From contig NZ_CP150170.1 of the NCBI RefSeq assembly GCF_037963865.1, positions 124,001 through 188,000 on the forward strand: a stretch of 64,000 bases of DNA, read 5' to 3'. Within the stretch, counting starts at the first letter, position 1. The number at the start of each line of letters is the position of its first letter. The translations under genes were made by a program, and so were the position numbers. This DNA comes from Paenibacillus sp. FSL R10-2734. GTDB lineage: Bacteria > Bacillota > Bacilli > Paenibacillales > Paenibacillaceae. Shown here one piece after another: positions 1 to 8,782 of this stretch. The notes under the pieces are model-generated. The model had not been told where the DNA came from. It searched no databases and saw nothing but the letters and a program-made list of their open reading frames with translations.

Positions 1-1358
1 AGACTCGGAATCCGAACCTCTACCTCATCAATATCGTAAAGCACGTTAAGACGGCTTCCGAATCGCGCTTTTTCAATCTCTACATATTGCTGAACCTGCT
101 GCAGCTCTCGCTTGATGTCGATAAATTCATCCGTAAGCTCCAGATTGTATCTCATATAACCGGACAAATTCACAATCAGCTCACGCGCCTTATCCGGGTT
201 AATCCGAATCGAGGACGCAATCGCGTTCAGCGCATTAAACAGAAAGTGTGGGTTAATGCTAGTCTGCAGCGCCTTCAGCTCCGCTTTGTTCGCCATTTCC
301 TTAATGCCTTCCACTCGCGACACTTCCATTAGCGTAGAGATCATTTGCGACAGCCCTACGGCCATAGCTTGGAGAGAATAAGTAATCTTGTGGGCTCTGG
401 TGTAATAGATTTTGAGCGCTCCCGTCACTTCACCTTTTTCCTTCAATGGAATAATAATCAGCGATTTAATCTCCGGATTCACATAATCACTATCGTCGTT
501 ACGGATCGTAATTTCACCACTGGACAACGTCACTTTCGTTTCTTCACTTATAATTTCATTGGTCGTAGTATAATCCTCTTCTCCAACACCAACGTAAGCG
601 AGAATGAGTCTTGTATCCGAAATAGCTACAGCGTCTGCACCGATATCTTCTTTGATAATTTGGCAGATGGTGCGCAGCGACTCGGGATTAATATTGCGAA
701 AATAAGGCAAGGTCTTATTGGCAATATCCAGTGCCAGCTTGGACTGCTTCGCCGCAATCCGTTCCTTTTCACCTTCCACACTCTGCACTAGCATGACAAT
801 CAGACCGACACTAATCTGGCTCATAATCATTGGAAAAGCAATTTTGGACACGATATCCACACCCAGCGACGACGGCTCAGCCATCACCAGAATGAGCAGC
901 ATCGTCAGTGCTTCACAGGCCATCCCGGCCAGAATACCAGCCATCCAGCGACGTTCACCAGAAGTGCGGCGGTATATTATGCCTGACACAATCCCTGCGG
1001 TGATACTCGTAATCAGACAAGGAAGAGAGGTTACCCCTCCGATATCAATCAGAAAACGGTGAACCCCTGAGATGATACCTGTTATGAGTCCTACCCACGG
1101 CCCGAACAGAATCCCGCCGGACACGATGGCGATAATTCGCACGTTCACAAGCGAGCCTTCCACATTAATCCCACTATAGGTACCAAAGATGGCGAATAAA
1201 CTGAAGATCGTCGTCGCTATGGCAAGCTCCTGCGGGGCGTAGGTTCCTTTTTGAAAAATCTCTTTAAACCGCGGCAGACGAGTCAGCACAAACAGACACA
1301 TCAGCAGTAGCGCAGCTCTTTCGAATAATTGCAGTAATATCGTAAACGTATATTGCAC
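1..1358 (-). CDS. lytS: LytS-type sensor histidine kinase, 3' end cut by the window
   Basis: This membrane histidine kinase of the LytS class usually pairs with a LytR response regulator in control of murein hydrolase or autolysis-related functions. The GTG start at 1358 follows GGAGG at the right distance. The N-terminal ~180 residues are hydrophobic helices with the 5TMR-LYT pattern (for example [20 protein letters not shown] and [15 protein letters not shown]). A GAF-like stretch follows, then the His_kinase motif [13 protein letters not shown] with the phosphoacceptor His at about residue 371. The reading frame is open to base 3, so the ATPase domain is only partly present. The lytR partner would lie off the left edge. 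The gene is divergent from the nucleotidyltransferase at 1507. Confidence 0.9.
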   Translation of the reverse strand, partial: MQYTFTILLQLFERAALLLMCLFVLTRLPRFKEIFQKGTYAPQELAIATTIFSLFAIFGTYSGINVEGSLVNVRIIAIVSGGILFGPWVGLITGIISGVHRFLIDIGGVTSLPCLITSITAGIVSGIIYRRTSGERRWMAGILAGMACEALTMLLILVMAEPSSLGVDIVSKIAFPMIMSQISVGLIVMLVQSVEGEKERIAAKQSKLALDIANKTLPYFRNINPESLRTICQIIKEDIGADAVAISDTRLILAYVGVGEEDYTTTNEIISEETKVTLSSGEITIRNDDSDYVNPEIKSLIIIPLKEKGEVTGALKIYYTRAHKITYSLQAMAVGLSQMISTLMEVSRVEGIKEMANKAELKALQTSINPHFLFNALNAIASSIRINPDKARELIVNLSGYMRYNLELTDEFIDIKRELQQVQQYVEIEKARFGSRLNVLYDIDEVEVRIPS

Positions 1359-1506
1359 GTTCTCCGCCTCCAAAGGACTAGATGTCGATTTATTATAAAG
1401 ATAGTTCATGCCTCTGTCCATTCAGCCTGTCCTTTTATACCTCTATCGAAACTCTTGTTGTATGATATTAACAGAATGGAAACACGAATAAGCGGAGGTG
1501 CGCGGA

Positions 1507-2079
1507 TTGCAAAAAATAGAACACGAGGCAGACATCATTAAGCTGGTACAAAATGATCCCTGGATGATGGATATATTAGAAAAGGCTAGGTCGCTACAGC
1601 TGCCTGACTGGTGGGTATGCGCTGGATTTGTACGTGCAAAAGTCTGGGACACCCTACATGGCTTCGAAGAACGGACACCACTGCCAGACGTTGATGTTAT
1701 TTATTATGACGACAGTAATCTTCAAGAGGAAGTGGAGAAGCAATGGGAGGCGAAACTAAGAGCTTTAAACCCTAATGTCCCATGGTCTGTTAAAAATGAA
1801 GCAAGAATGCATACAGTCAACAACCTTGCACCCTATTCATCAGCTGTAGATGCTATCTCCAAGTTTCCGGAAACCGCCACAGCGCTTGGACTATCACTAG
1901 ATCCATCAGGTAAAATCATCTTAATCGCTCCACACGGAATTTCCGACGTGATTAATGTAGTATTACGACCTACCCCACATTTTACGGAAAACTCAAGCTT
2001 ACTCCCTATTTACGAACAACGCGTTATTAAGAAAAAGTGGCAGGCCACTTGGAAGCAGTTGCAGATTAGCTCTACCTAA
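1507..2079 (+). CDS. Nucleotidyltransferase family protein (DUF925/NTP_transf_6)
   Basis: This is a small cytoplasmic protein of about 190 residues in a family related to minimal nucleotidyltransferases, with no established substrate. It contains WWVCAGFVRAKVWD followed by PLPDVDVIYYD, the Gly-rich and DxD pair expected of the fold. A TTG at 1507 is preferred because GGAGGTG (1494-1500) sits six bases upstream. The in-frame GTG at 1498 overlaps that Shine-Dalgarno. The gene stands alone between divergent lytS and a bidirectional terminator. The molecular role is unknown. Confidence 0.75.
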   Translation: MQKIEHEADIIKLVQNDPWMMDILEKARSLQLPDWWVCAGFVRAKVWDTLHGFEERTPLPDVDVIYYDDSNLQEEVEKQWEAKLRALNPNVPWSVKNEARMHTVNNLAPYSSAVDAISKFPETATALGLSLDPSGKIILIAPHGISDVINVVLRPTPHFTENSSLLPIYEQRVIKKKWQATWKQLQISST

Positions 2080-2080
2080 A

Positions 2081-2126
2081 ATAACAAACAGCAAGCCCCC
2101 GTGTAGAAGGGCTTGCTGTTTGTTAT
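2081..2126. terminator. Bidirectional terminator between the nucleotidyltransferase and MCP genes
   Basis: An 18-bp perfect stem (ATAACAAACAGCAAGCCC with its complement at 2109-2126) closes a 10-base loop. A/T-rich flanks on both sides let it serve both convergent genes. Confidence 0.85.
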
Positions 2127-2132
2127 TACTTA

Positions 2133-3650
2133 TTACACCGCCAAATCAATGCCCACCACACCTACGACATCTCCCTGGCGATTCCGGATGGCTCTGGATA
2201 ACGTAATACAAGAACGCTTCGTAATCGCTGATACATAAGGCTTAGAGACAAATTCACCTTCACTCATGGCCCCATTCCACCAATCGCGCCGTTTGGCATT
2301 CAGTAGGCCAGCCGCTGGCTCGGAGTAGATAAAGGTTCCATCCGTCCGATTGGACCAAATGGCCTGCACATCCGGAATTTTCTTAATATAAGAGGTCAGA
2401 ACGCCTTGATGAACTTCAGTATCGGGGGAGTACAGCTCTTCCTTCACTGAAATTGTCTCCAAGAGGCTCTGCATTTCCTGGAGCCTGGCTGCATATTGGC
2501 TCATCTCGATTTCTTCTCTGCCTGCTATGCTGGTAACCGATTGCTGCAACGATTGCGACTCGGCTAACAGATTGGCGCTGACTTCGTTCAGCTGCCCGAT
2601 CTGACTCCGCTGCCGTGTCACCTGCTCCAGCGTAAGATCCACATTAGCAATCGTCTCATTCACGATAGCCACTGCACCACTCAGCTCCGTCGTTACTTCT
2701 ACAATCAGCTTGCCCTGCTTCGCGGCAGCATCGATGGTTTCCGTTACTGCGCTGCCTACCTCATCGACTCTCGACGCGATATCATCGAGTCGAAGCTTCA
2801 CAGTGCCGACCTCGTCCACCCCACGTTCCACGGATGCTTGCTCTTTCGTAACGGATTCCAGCACCTGCTGTACTCCGTTATTAATGTCGAGCAAGATACC
2901 AGAGGAACGGTCTACCGAGCTCTTGCTTTGATCAGCCAGCTGCCGAATCCGGCTGGCCACTACCGCAAATCCGCGGCCCTGTTCCCCAGCCCGTGCCGCT
3001 TCAATAGAAGCATTCAGAGCAAGCAAAGAGGTCTCATTCACAATCGAGTTAATCAATGTGTTGATCTCCTCTACCATCGCAATATGATTGCTCAAGGTAG
3101 TGAACTTAGCTAACATGTCCTCACTCTGCGTTTGCAGATCCTTCATTACAACATCTGCGATGCTCAAGGAATCCACCATTGTCGTCATTCCTTGCCGAGC
3201 GTATTGCATATTGGAGCCTAGTCTCTCCGTTAATTCTTCGATATGGGCTGTAACAGAGGCCACACTCCCCATCGTCTGATATGCGCCTTCAATATTGGCT
3301 TTCGCCTCGTTGCTGCGAATCCTTAAATCCGTTTCATATGCGTGTGAGTAATCTGCTGTCTGCTGCAGCTCTTCTGTATGACGGCTGATTTCTTCGAGTG
3401 CACCATGCAGCCGATCCGAGGTAACTACAATCTCATTGCCAAGAAGCCCAACTTTATTCTGCGACTCCTTCAGGAGCACTTCTTTGCGATAACCGTAGCG
3501 GGACAAGTTCAGTGAGACCCAGCCTAGAGAAGCCATAAGCAGGATGATCACCAGCTTATGAATCCAGAACATGTCAATCAACAAACTGTAAACACTGACA
3601 AGGAGAAACAGGACGACTACGAAAATCTGGCTTCGACGAATCTGCATCAT
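2133..3650 (-). CDS. Methyl-accepting chemotaxis protein with C-terminal sensor domain
   Basis: This is a chemoreceptor-like signalling protein. Two N-terminal membrane helices (roughly residues 8-45) are joined by a very short loop, so there is no extracellular sensor domain and no recognisable HAMP. A long coiled coil carries the conserved hairpin tip ([20 protein letters not shown], then [15 protein letters not shown]), which binds CheA/CheW. The last ~100 residues ([16 protein letters not shown] through [11 protein letters not shown]) resemble the distal half of a Cache/PDC sensor and are predicted to be cytoplasmic. ATG 3650 is chosen over GTG 3659 because GGAG lies eight bases before it. 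The gene is monocistronic. The ligand is unknown. Confidence 0.88.
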   Translation of the reverse strand: MMQIRRSQIFVVVLFLLVSVYSLLIDMFWIHKLVIILLMASLGWVSLNLSRYGYRKEVLLKESQNKVGLLGNEIVVTSDRLHGALEEISRHTEELQQTADYSHAYETDLRIRSNEAKANIEGAYQTMGSVASVTAHIEELTERLGSNMQYARQGMTTMVDSLSIADVVMKDLQTQSEDMLAKFTTLSNHIAMVEEINTLINSIVNETSLLALNASIEAARAGEQGRGFAVVASRIRQLADQSKSSVDRSSGILLDINNGVQQVLESVTKEQASVERGVDEVGTVKLRLDDIASRVDEVGSAVTETIDAAAKQGKLIVEVTTELSGAVAIVNETIANVDLTLEQVTRQRSQIGQLNEVSANLLAESQSLQQSVTSIAGREEIEMSQYAARLQEMQSLLETISVKEELYSPDTEVHQGVLTSYIKKIPDVQAIWSNRTDGTFIYSEPAAGLLNAKRRDWWNGAMSEGEFVSKPYVSAITKRSCITLSRAIRNRQGDVVGVVGIDLAV

Positions 3651-3723
3651 TATTCCCACTCCACTCGATTGATGTTATGTATTCTAACATTATATCAGCA
3701 GAGTTAATTAAAGGAAATACTTT

Positions 3724-3816
3724 CTATAGTATTCCTTTTCGATCGATCATCCCTCGAGCAATCCATACTCCTGCAGCACCGGCTTGCGCCAGACCGCGGG
3801 TAACGATCACAAAGAG
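3724..3816 (-). pseudogene. Possible decayed coding remnant
   Basis: On the minus strand a 30-codon stop-to-stop stretch reads LFVIVTRGLAQAGAAGVWIA followed by RGMIDRKGIL and a stop. It is GC-richer than its surroundings and has a protein-like hydrophobic pattern. It ends inside a small hairpin (about 3711-3741). There is no start codon with a ribosome site. It may be the tail of a lost gene or chance. The family is not recognised. Confidence 0.2.
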
Positions 3817-3883
3817 TCAAGAGGAAATCAGAGATTATTGTCGAATATATAAGCATATTGCCACTGGAAAAGAGGAACACATT

Positions 3884-4975
3884 ATGCATACTACATCTCA
3901 AACTCCTCGTCAGACCCATTGGAATCGTGTGCTACTCAATGCATTCTGGATCATCCTGATTGTCGATTTAAGTATTCATTTCTCTGTTTCTCAATGCTTA
4001 TGGGGAGAACATCCGGAGACCCTAACCATGGGCGATATTACGCAGTCGCTGATTCCCGATTCCATCATAGTGGCTTTAATCATTACTCTGGAATGCATCT
4101 ATAGATGGAAACCCCTGTGGTCCGAGTTAGCGATTACAATTGCGAGCCATTTATTAGCAGTTCTGATTATCATCAATCTCAGCGATGAACTGTATGTAAT
4201 TTCATTAATTATGCTGCTACCGCTGCACATATCTATGATCTATATGAAGAATAGTTATATGATAGTCACTTCTGCTATTTGTCTACTGTACACAGTCATT
4301 TTATTCATCAGAACATCGATTTACGGGTACGTCCCGATCACTGAAACTATTTTTATTGCGCTTATTTTTGCAGGTACTGCCTTAGCAGGCTTCGCAGTCA
4401 TCGGTCGTGGGCGTGATTTGTTGCAATCTCTGGAGAACTCGGTAAAGTCAGAACAGGAATTACGCATTCAGAATATCATCATGGACCGTCTATCCAAGAT
4501 CGATCCTCTAACCGACCTTTATAATCATAAAACGTTTCATGAATACTTGGGATGGCTAATCGATCATCAGCAGAGTAATCCATTCCCAATGCAGCTAGCC
4601 GTTATGGACATCGACAATTTCAAAAAAGTAAATGATAGCTATGGACACTCCGTTGGAGATATCGTATTACAAAAGGTCGCAGCGATCTTACTCGAGCATA
4701 TCGGTCCAGATGATTTTGCTGCCCGCTACGGTGGAGAAGAGTTTGTCGTCATTCTGACTACCAAAACCATTGATGATTCTCATGACATCATGAAGCATAT
4801 TCTAAAAACCATCTCCGACACCCCTTTTGCGGAAATGGACGGTAAAAGTGTAACCGTCAGTATCGGTATGCATGATTTCACAGCTACAGATTCCAAAAAC
4901 TCTACGTTTCAGAAGGCAGACGATGCCCTTTACGAAGCTAAGAACACGGGAAAGAACAAAATCATAATCACCTAA
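3884..4975 (+). CDS. Membrane diguanylate cyclase (GGDEF)
   Basis: This protein is predicted to make cyclic di-GMP from two GTP at the membrane. ATG 3884 is chosen because AAGAGGAA lies just upstream. The frame is open further 5' but that part (3677-3883) does not look coding. Six hydrophobic segments fill about residues 15-195, then a short coiled coil leads to the GGDEF domain. The active-site loop RYGGEEF is at residues 282-287, and DIDNFKKVNDSYGH supplies the metal/GTP-binding Asp. The inhibitory RxxD site is not conserved (GPDD at that position), so product inhibition may be weak. The 363-residue length is normal for this architecture. Confidence 0.88.
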   Translation: MHTTSQTPRQTHWNRVLLNAFWIILIVDLSIHFSVSQCLWGEHPETLTMGDITQSLIPDSIIVALIITLECIYRWKPLWSELAITIASHLLAVLIIINLSDELYVISLIMLLPLHISMIYMKNSYMIVTSAICLLYTVILFIRTSIYGYVPITETIFIALIFAGTALAGFAVIGRGRDLLQSLENSVKSEQELRIQNIIMDRLSKIDPLTDLYNHKTFHEYLGWLIDHQQSNPFPMQLAVMDIDNFKKVNDSYGHSVGDIVLQKVAAILLEHIGPDDFAARYGGEEFVVILTTKTIDDSHDIMKHILKTISDTPFAEMDGKSVTVSIGMHDFTATDSKNSTFQKADDALYEAKNTGKNKIIIT

Positions 4976-4986
4976 AGACGAACATA

Positions 4987-5025
4987 ACAAATAAGCCCAC
5001 GGATATTTTTCCCGGGCTTGTTTGT
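4987..5025. terminator. Hairpin between converging c-di-GMP genes
   Basis: ACAAATAAGCCC (4987-4998) pairs with GGGCTTGTTTGT (5014-5025). It lies between two convergent stop codons and the T tract is weak. Confidence 0.55.
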
Positions 5026-5052
5026 GCTCATCTTCAATTTTGAATCTGACAG

Positions 5053-8000
5053 CTAAATCCCGTAGCTCCTCTGTGGTACCAAAAGCCCTACTACGGCCTC
5101 TTTTGGTACAGGTCTGCTAATTAGGAAGCCTTGAATCTTATCACAGCCTGATTCTTTGAGAAAGTCCATCTGACTGACCTCTTCTACACCTTCCGCTACG
5201 ACCTCCAGCCCCATATTATGCCCCAGCTGTATAATCGTCTCTACAAACGACTGGCTGTAATCTTTTTCCGAGAGTGAATCAATGAAGGCTTTATCCATCT
5301 TAAGCGTTGAAATTGGCAATTGCTGCAAATAACTAAGCGATGAATAACCCGTTCCGAAATCATCCAGAGCGATACGAATGCCCTTGGACTTGAGGAATTG
5401 CAGCTTACTAACTATACTCTCAAACGACTCCAAAAAAATAGATTCCGTGATTTCCAGCTCAAGACAGCTAGGCTTAAGCCCACTTTCAGCCAGACTATTC
5501 TGCACCATCTCGATAAAGTCATCTTCCAATAGCTGAATAATGGATATGTTAACCGATATTTGATAAGGAACACCTGTATAATCTTGAATGCCTTTCATAA
5601 AAATGCAAGATTCGCGAAGCACCCATTCACCAATATAGATAATGAGCCTCGAATCCTCAGCAATTTTTATAAATGAAAGTGGGGATACAAAGCCAAGAGC
5701 TGGGCTATTCCAACGAATTAAGGATTCAAAGCCAGAGATTAATCCAGACTGAATTTCCAACTGTGGCTGATAGTACAGTTCAAATTCATTCTTATTCATG
5801 GCACTTCGTAAATGCTTCTCTATAGTCATTCGTTCGTTAAATGCTCTATGCATCGATTTGTCATATACTACATAGGTTCCCTTGCCGTCCTCTTTAGCAC
5901 GGTACATAGCCACATCCGCATTGCTCAAAATTTGCTCGGTCGTCTCTCCATCGTCTGGATAGAAGGAAATTCCTATGCTTATCGAGACGTACAGATTGCT
6001 CTCTCCTATTAAAAAGGACTGCCTGAACGCTCTCATTATACGCTCTGCCAGGTTCAATACATCCTCATGGTCCTCTGTATCTTTAATGAAAATAACAAAT
6101 TCATCTCCACCTAGCCGAGAAAGCATATCTCCTTCCCGCATCAGCGACTGCAATCTCTCACTAGCCTTCCGAATGAGTACATCTCCGGATTTATGACCCA
6201 AGGTATCGTTGATGTATTTAAAATTATCTGTATCTAGAAATAGTAGTGCGAATTTACCATCCGGACGCTGTAGGTATTTCTCCATGGTCTCTAGCAGACA
6301 TAAACGGTTGGGTAAATTACTAAGCTCATCCACATAAGCCAGTCGATGCATATGCTTCTGATTCTCTAGAAGCATATTATATTGTACTAGAAGCCCCTGT
6401 TGAGTGGTCGTAAGCTGCTCATAAGTCGCCTCTAGTTCTTGGTAACTGTTACTCAGTTTGAGCTCTGCTTGCTTCTGCTCGGTGATATCAATCAAGGAGC
6501 CTATAAATAACCGATCTTCATCCTTTGAACTAGAGATAGCCTTTCCGCTTACTTCAAACCATCTCGTTTGATTATCCTTAGTCCGCATGCGGTATACCGT
6601 CTCGTAGATAGGCGTCAATCCGTTCAGATGATCTTGTTTAGCCTTGTAGGATGACACATGGTCTTCGGGATGAACAATGCTAAATGCTCCTAGTTCGAAC
6701 GAGTTGATTTCATCCCTCGTATAGCCTACTAGTTCGTACCATCGATCGGGTAGATTAAGACGGCCCGTCTTCCAATCAAGCTCCCACAGATATGCCCCTG
6801 AACCTTCTAATACAAGACGGTACCGTCGATCACTTACTTGTAGCTTATCAAATTGCTCCTGCAGCTCGACCTCTGCCGCTGACAATTCTTCGTAAGTAGC
6901 TTCCAGTTCCTTATAACTTTGCTGCAGTCTCAGCTCGTTTTGTTTACAATCTTCAATATCCACGCCTACAAGAACAAAGATATCATTGGACTTCTTATCG
7001 AGTCCTTTTAACAAAGCCGTCCGAAATGAGAAATTTCGTGGTTCAGGTGAATGGTCTGGGAGTTTAAGCTCTACGTTACTAACATTAACATGCTGTACTG
7101 CCCGTTTCAGTAGATCCCGCATGACAGCCGTGCTACCTATTAAACCAACAATATCCCCAATGTTTTTTCCCAGGACCTCTTTCGCGCTTAATCCCGTCAT
7201 CCGCTCAGCGTACTTGTTAAATCGTACGATCTTGTTATCTGCCTGCACTGCCCAAACCAACATTCCACTATGTTCTACTACATCTTCATAAAATTGTTGT
7301 TCCGAATAAATGGCCCGCCGTAAACGGTTAATATACATTTTAAGCAGGACTGCACCTAATATAAGAAGACCGAATAGAAGGATTGCTCCGTAAACGATTC
7401 TCTTGTGAATCATGCCCTTATAATAATCAGAATGAACGAAGAAATAGTTCTGGTACAATTCTTCAAAAGCACCCGATTGCTGTAATTCCTCCAATCTCTC
7501 GTTCATATAAGAAACTAACTCCGGATTGGACTTATTGATTGCAAAAGCTACATCCCTGGGGTAGAGATCGCTCAGTTCCTTTATAACACTGTCCGTCTTC
7601 CCCTGAGCGACAAGCAGATAATCGACCACCTCCTGATTCTCAAATAGAAGGTCGATTTCCCCTTTTTCTAAAGCATCCAAAGCCTCAGGAATCGTTGCAT
7701 ATTCTACGTAATCAGTAATCCCCAGCGTCCCTTTTAGTACCGTTTCAGAATACTGCCCGTTCCCTAGCCCTATCTTATAACTTCCCAGCGTGTTTAAATC
7801 GATCTCACCCTTAAGCCCTCGCCTTGCGTAGATGGAAATATAACTTTTGAAAACAGTTTCTGAAAATAACAACTCTTGTTTTCGTCTTTCGGTTATTGCC
7901 ATTAGACCCGCTGTTTCGATATCTCCCTGAACCAGCCGACTATACACATCAGCCCACTTCCCTGAGCTATAGTGGACGTCGTAATCCTGCTTCTCAAAGA

Positions 8001-8175
8001 TCAAGCTACTCAAATCAATATCAAAACCGGTCATGTGCCCATCTTCCATATATTTATATGGTGGGTATTCCAGTTCTACTTGATATTCTATCTCCTTTCT
8101 TTCGGCGTGAATGGCAGTAGGAGGTAAGAGCATAAACAGAATGCTAATCAGAAGCAACAGTTTGCACTGCTTCAT
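5053..8175 (-). CDS. SBP_bac_3-PAS-PAS-GGDEF-EAL c-di-GMP signalling protein
   Basis: This large sensor of about 1040 residues is predicted both to make and to hydrolyse c-di-GMP in response to a bound extracellular solute. A signal sequence (MKQCKLLLLISILFMLLPP) is followed by a family-3 solute-binding domain (about residues 30-250), one membrane helix (about 258-280), a PAS, a linker coiled coil, a second PAS_3-type domain, another coiled coil, GGDEF and EAL. The GGDEF loop is intact (SRLGGDEF, residues 689-693), with an I-site RxxD (REGD) five residues before it. The EAL domain has ExLxR as FESLIRW (E817) and keeps LELEITES, LDDFGTGYSSL and AEGVE. ATG 8175 lies six bases after AGGGGGG and is preferred to ATG 8181. 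No partner gene is adjacent. Confidence 0.92.
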   Translation of the reverse strand: MKQCKLLLLISILFMLLPPTAIHAERKEIEYQVELEYPPYKYMEDGHMTGFDIDLSSLIFEKQDYDVHYSSGKWADVYSRLVQGDIETAGLMAITERRKQELLFSETVFKSYISIYARRGLKGEIDLNTLGSYKIGLGNGQYSETVLKGTLGITDYVEYATIPEALDALEKGEIDLLFENQEVVDYLLVAQGKTDSVIKELSDLYPRDVAFAINKSNPELVSYMNERLEELQQSGAFEELYQNYFFVHSDYYKGMIHKRIVYGAILLFGLLILGAVLLKMYINRLRRAIYSEQQFYEDVVEHSGMLVWAVQADNKIVRFNKYAERMTGLSAKEVLGKNIGDIVGLIGSTAVMRDLLKRAVQHVNVSNVELKLPDHSPEPRNFSFRTALLKGLDKKSNDIFVLVGVDIEDCKQNELRLQQSYKELEATYEELSAAEVELQEQFDKLQVSDRRYRLVLEGSGAYLWELDWKTGRLNLPDRWYELVGYTRDEINSFELGAFSIVHPEDHVSSYKAKQDHLNGLTPIYETVYRMRTKDNQTRWFEVSGKAISSSKDEDRLFIGSLIDITEQKQAELKLSNSYQELEATYEQLTTTQQGLLVQYNMLLENQKHMHRLAYVDELSNLPNRLCLLETMEKYLQRPDGKFALLFLDTDNFKYINDTLGHKSGDVLIRKASERLQSLMREGDMLSRLGGDEFVIFIKDTEDHEDVLNLAERIMRAFRQSFLIGESNLYVSISIGISFYPDDGETTEQILSNADVAMYRAKEDGKGTYVVYDKSMHRAFNERMTIEKHLRSAMNKNEFELYYQPQLEIQSGLISGFESLIRWNSPALGFVSPLSFIKIAEDSRLIIYIGEWVLRESCIFMKGIQDYTGVPYQISVNISIIQLLEDDFIEMVQNSLAESGLKPSCLELEITESIFLESFESIVSKLQFLKSKGIRIALDDFGTGYSSLSYLQQLPISTLKMDKAFIDSLSEKDYSQSFVETIIQLGHNMGLEVVAEGVEEVSQMDFLKESGCDKIQGFLISRPVPKEAVVGLLVPQRSYGI

Positions 8176-8391
8176 CGCCATCCCCCCCTTTTTACTGATT
8201 TTACAGTAATATCCTTAATTATATTCGACAAAATATGTCAATATCCCTGCTTTTCCTTTCTTTGTCACACAATATACGCAAATCCCAACGGTGAATCCTC
8301 CCCTTTACAAATTACATAAAATTTCGAAGTCTACATTTTTATATTGCTTTTTAGATGGAAAATGTGGATAATAACAATAATGATACAAGTT

Positions 8392-8410
8392 GATAATGAT
8401 TATCATTATT
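8392..8410 (+). promoter_or_regulatory. Fur box
   Basis: GATAATGATTATCATTATT matches the 19-bp Fur consensus GATAATGATAATCATTATC at 17 positions. The mismatches are the central base and the last base. It sits 56 bp before the 47-codon gene at 8466 and about 215 bp before the oppositely oriented GGDEF-EAL gene, so the small gene is the likelier target. Confidence 0.85.
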
Positions 8411-8465
8411 AAAGATGTTATTAATTTCATTTTACTATATTTGAGTTAAAGGAGACTGATCGCCC

Positions 8466-8609
8466 ATGAACGTTACCTCTACCCGAACAACACTGCAGGT
8501 TGACGATTATCTGGATCTGCTCAATCTTGCCGTTAAAGTTGGAGATTTGAAATGGCAAAAGGAAATTAAATCCAGATTGCAATACATCCTCTGTCTGCCA
8601 ACAAGATAA
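8466..8609 (+). CDS. Putative Fur-regulated 47-residue protein
   Basis: ATG 8466 follows AAAGGAG (spacing about 11). The product has an N-terminal Thr-rich tip, then an amphipathic acidic/basic helix with VDDYLDLLNLAVKVGDL and WQKEIKSRLQ. It has no signal peptide or membrane segment. The gene is bracketed by a near-consensus Fur box upstream and a strong terminator 16 bp after the stop, so it looks like an independent, iron-controlled unit. By position it recalls the small Fur-regulated proteins of Bacillus that act in iron sparing, but I see no sequence match to them. It could also be the coding part of a dual-function small RNA. Function unknown. Confidence 0.6.
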   Translation: MNVTSTRTTLQVDDYLDLLNLAVKVGDLKWQKEIKSRLQYILCLPTR

Positions 8610-8624
8610 TAATTCTGAATATTC

Positions 8625-8657
8625 GCCGCATTCCTTTTAGGGAGTGCGGCTTTTTTT
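8625..8657 (+). terminator. Rho-independent terminator of the small Fur-box gene
   Basis: GCCGCATTCC pairs with GGAGTGCGGC (8641-8650) around a short loop, and seven T follow. Confidence 0.93.
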
Positions 8658-8782
8658 GAGCTGATATGATTCGCGATCATGTAAGATAGGGGTATCTCCG
8701 GATCACCTGATGGTTAATGATATAGTATAATTATCAGCATAATATATTGAATACAAAGTCCTTCAGATCGGAGCGTGTCAGC

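Noticed and set aside
3677..3883. Longer N-terminus for the diguanylate cyclase
   Set aside because: No ribosome site at 3677. The extra residues look non-coding and include a hairpin. ATG 3884 has AAGAGGAA.
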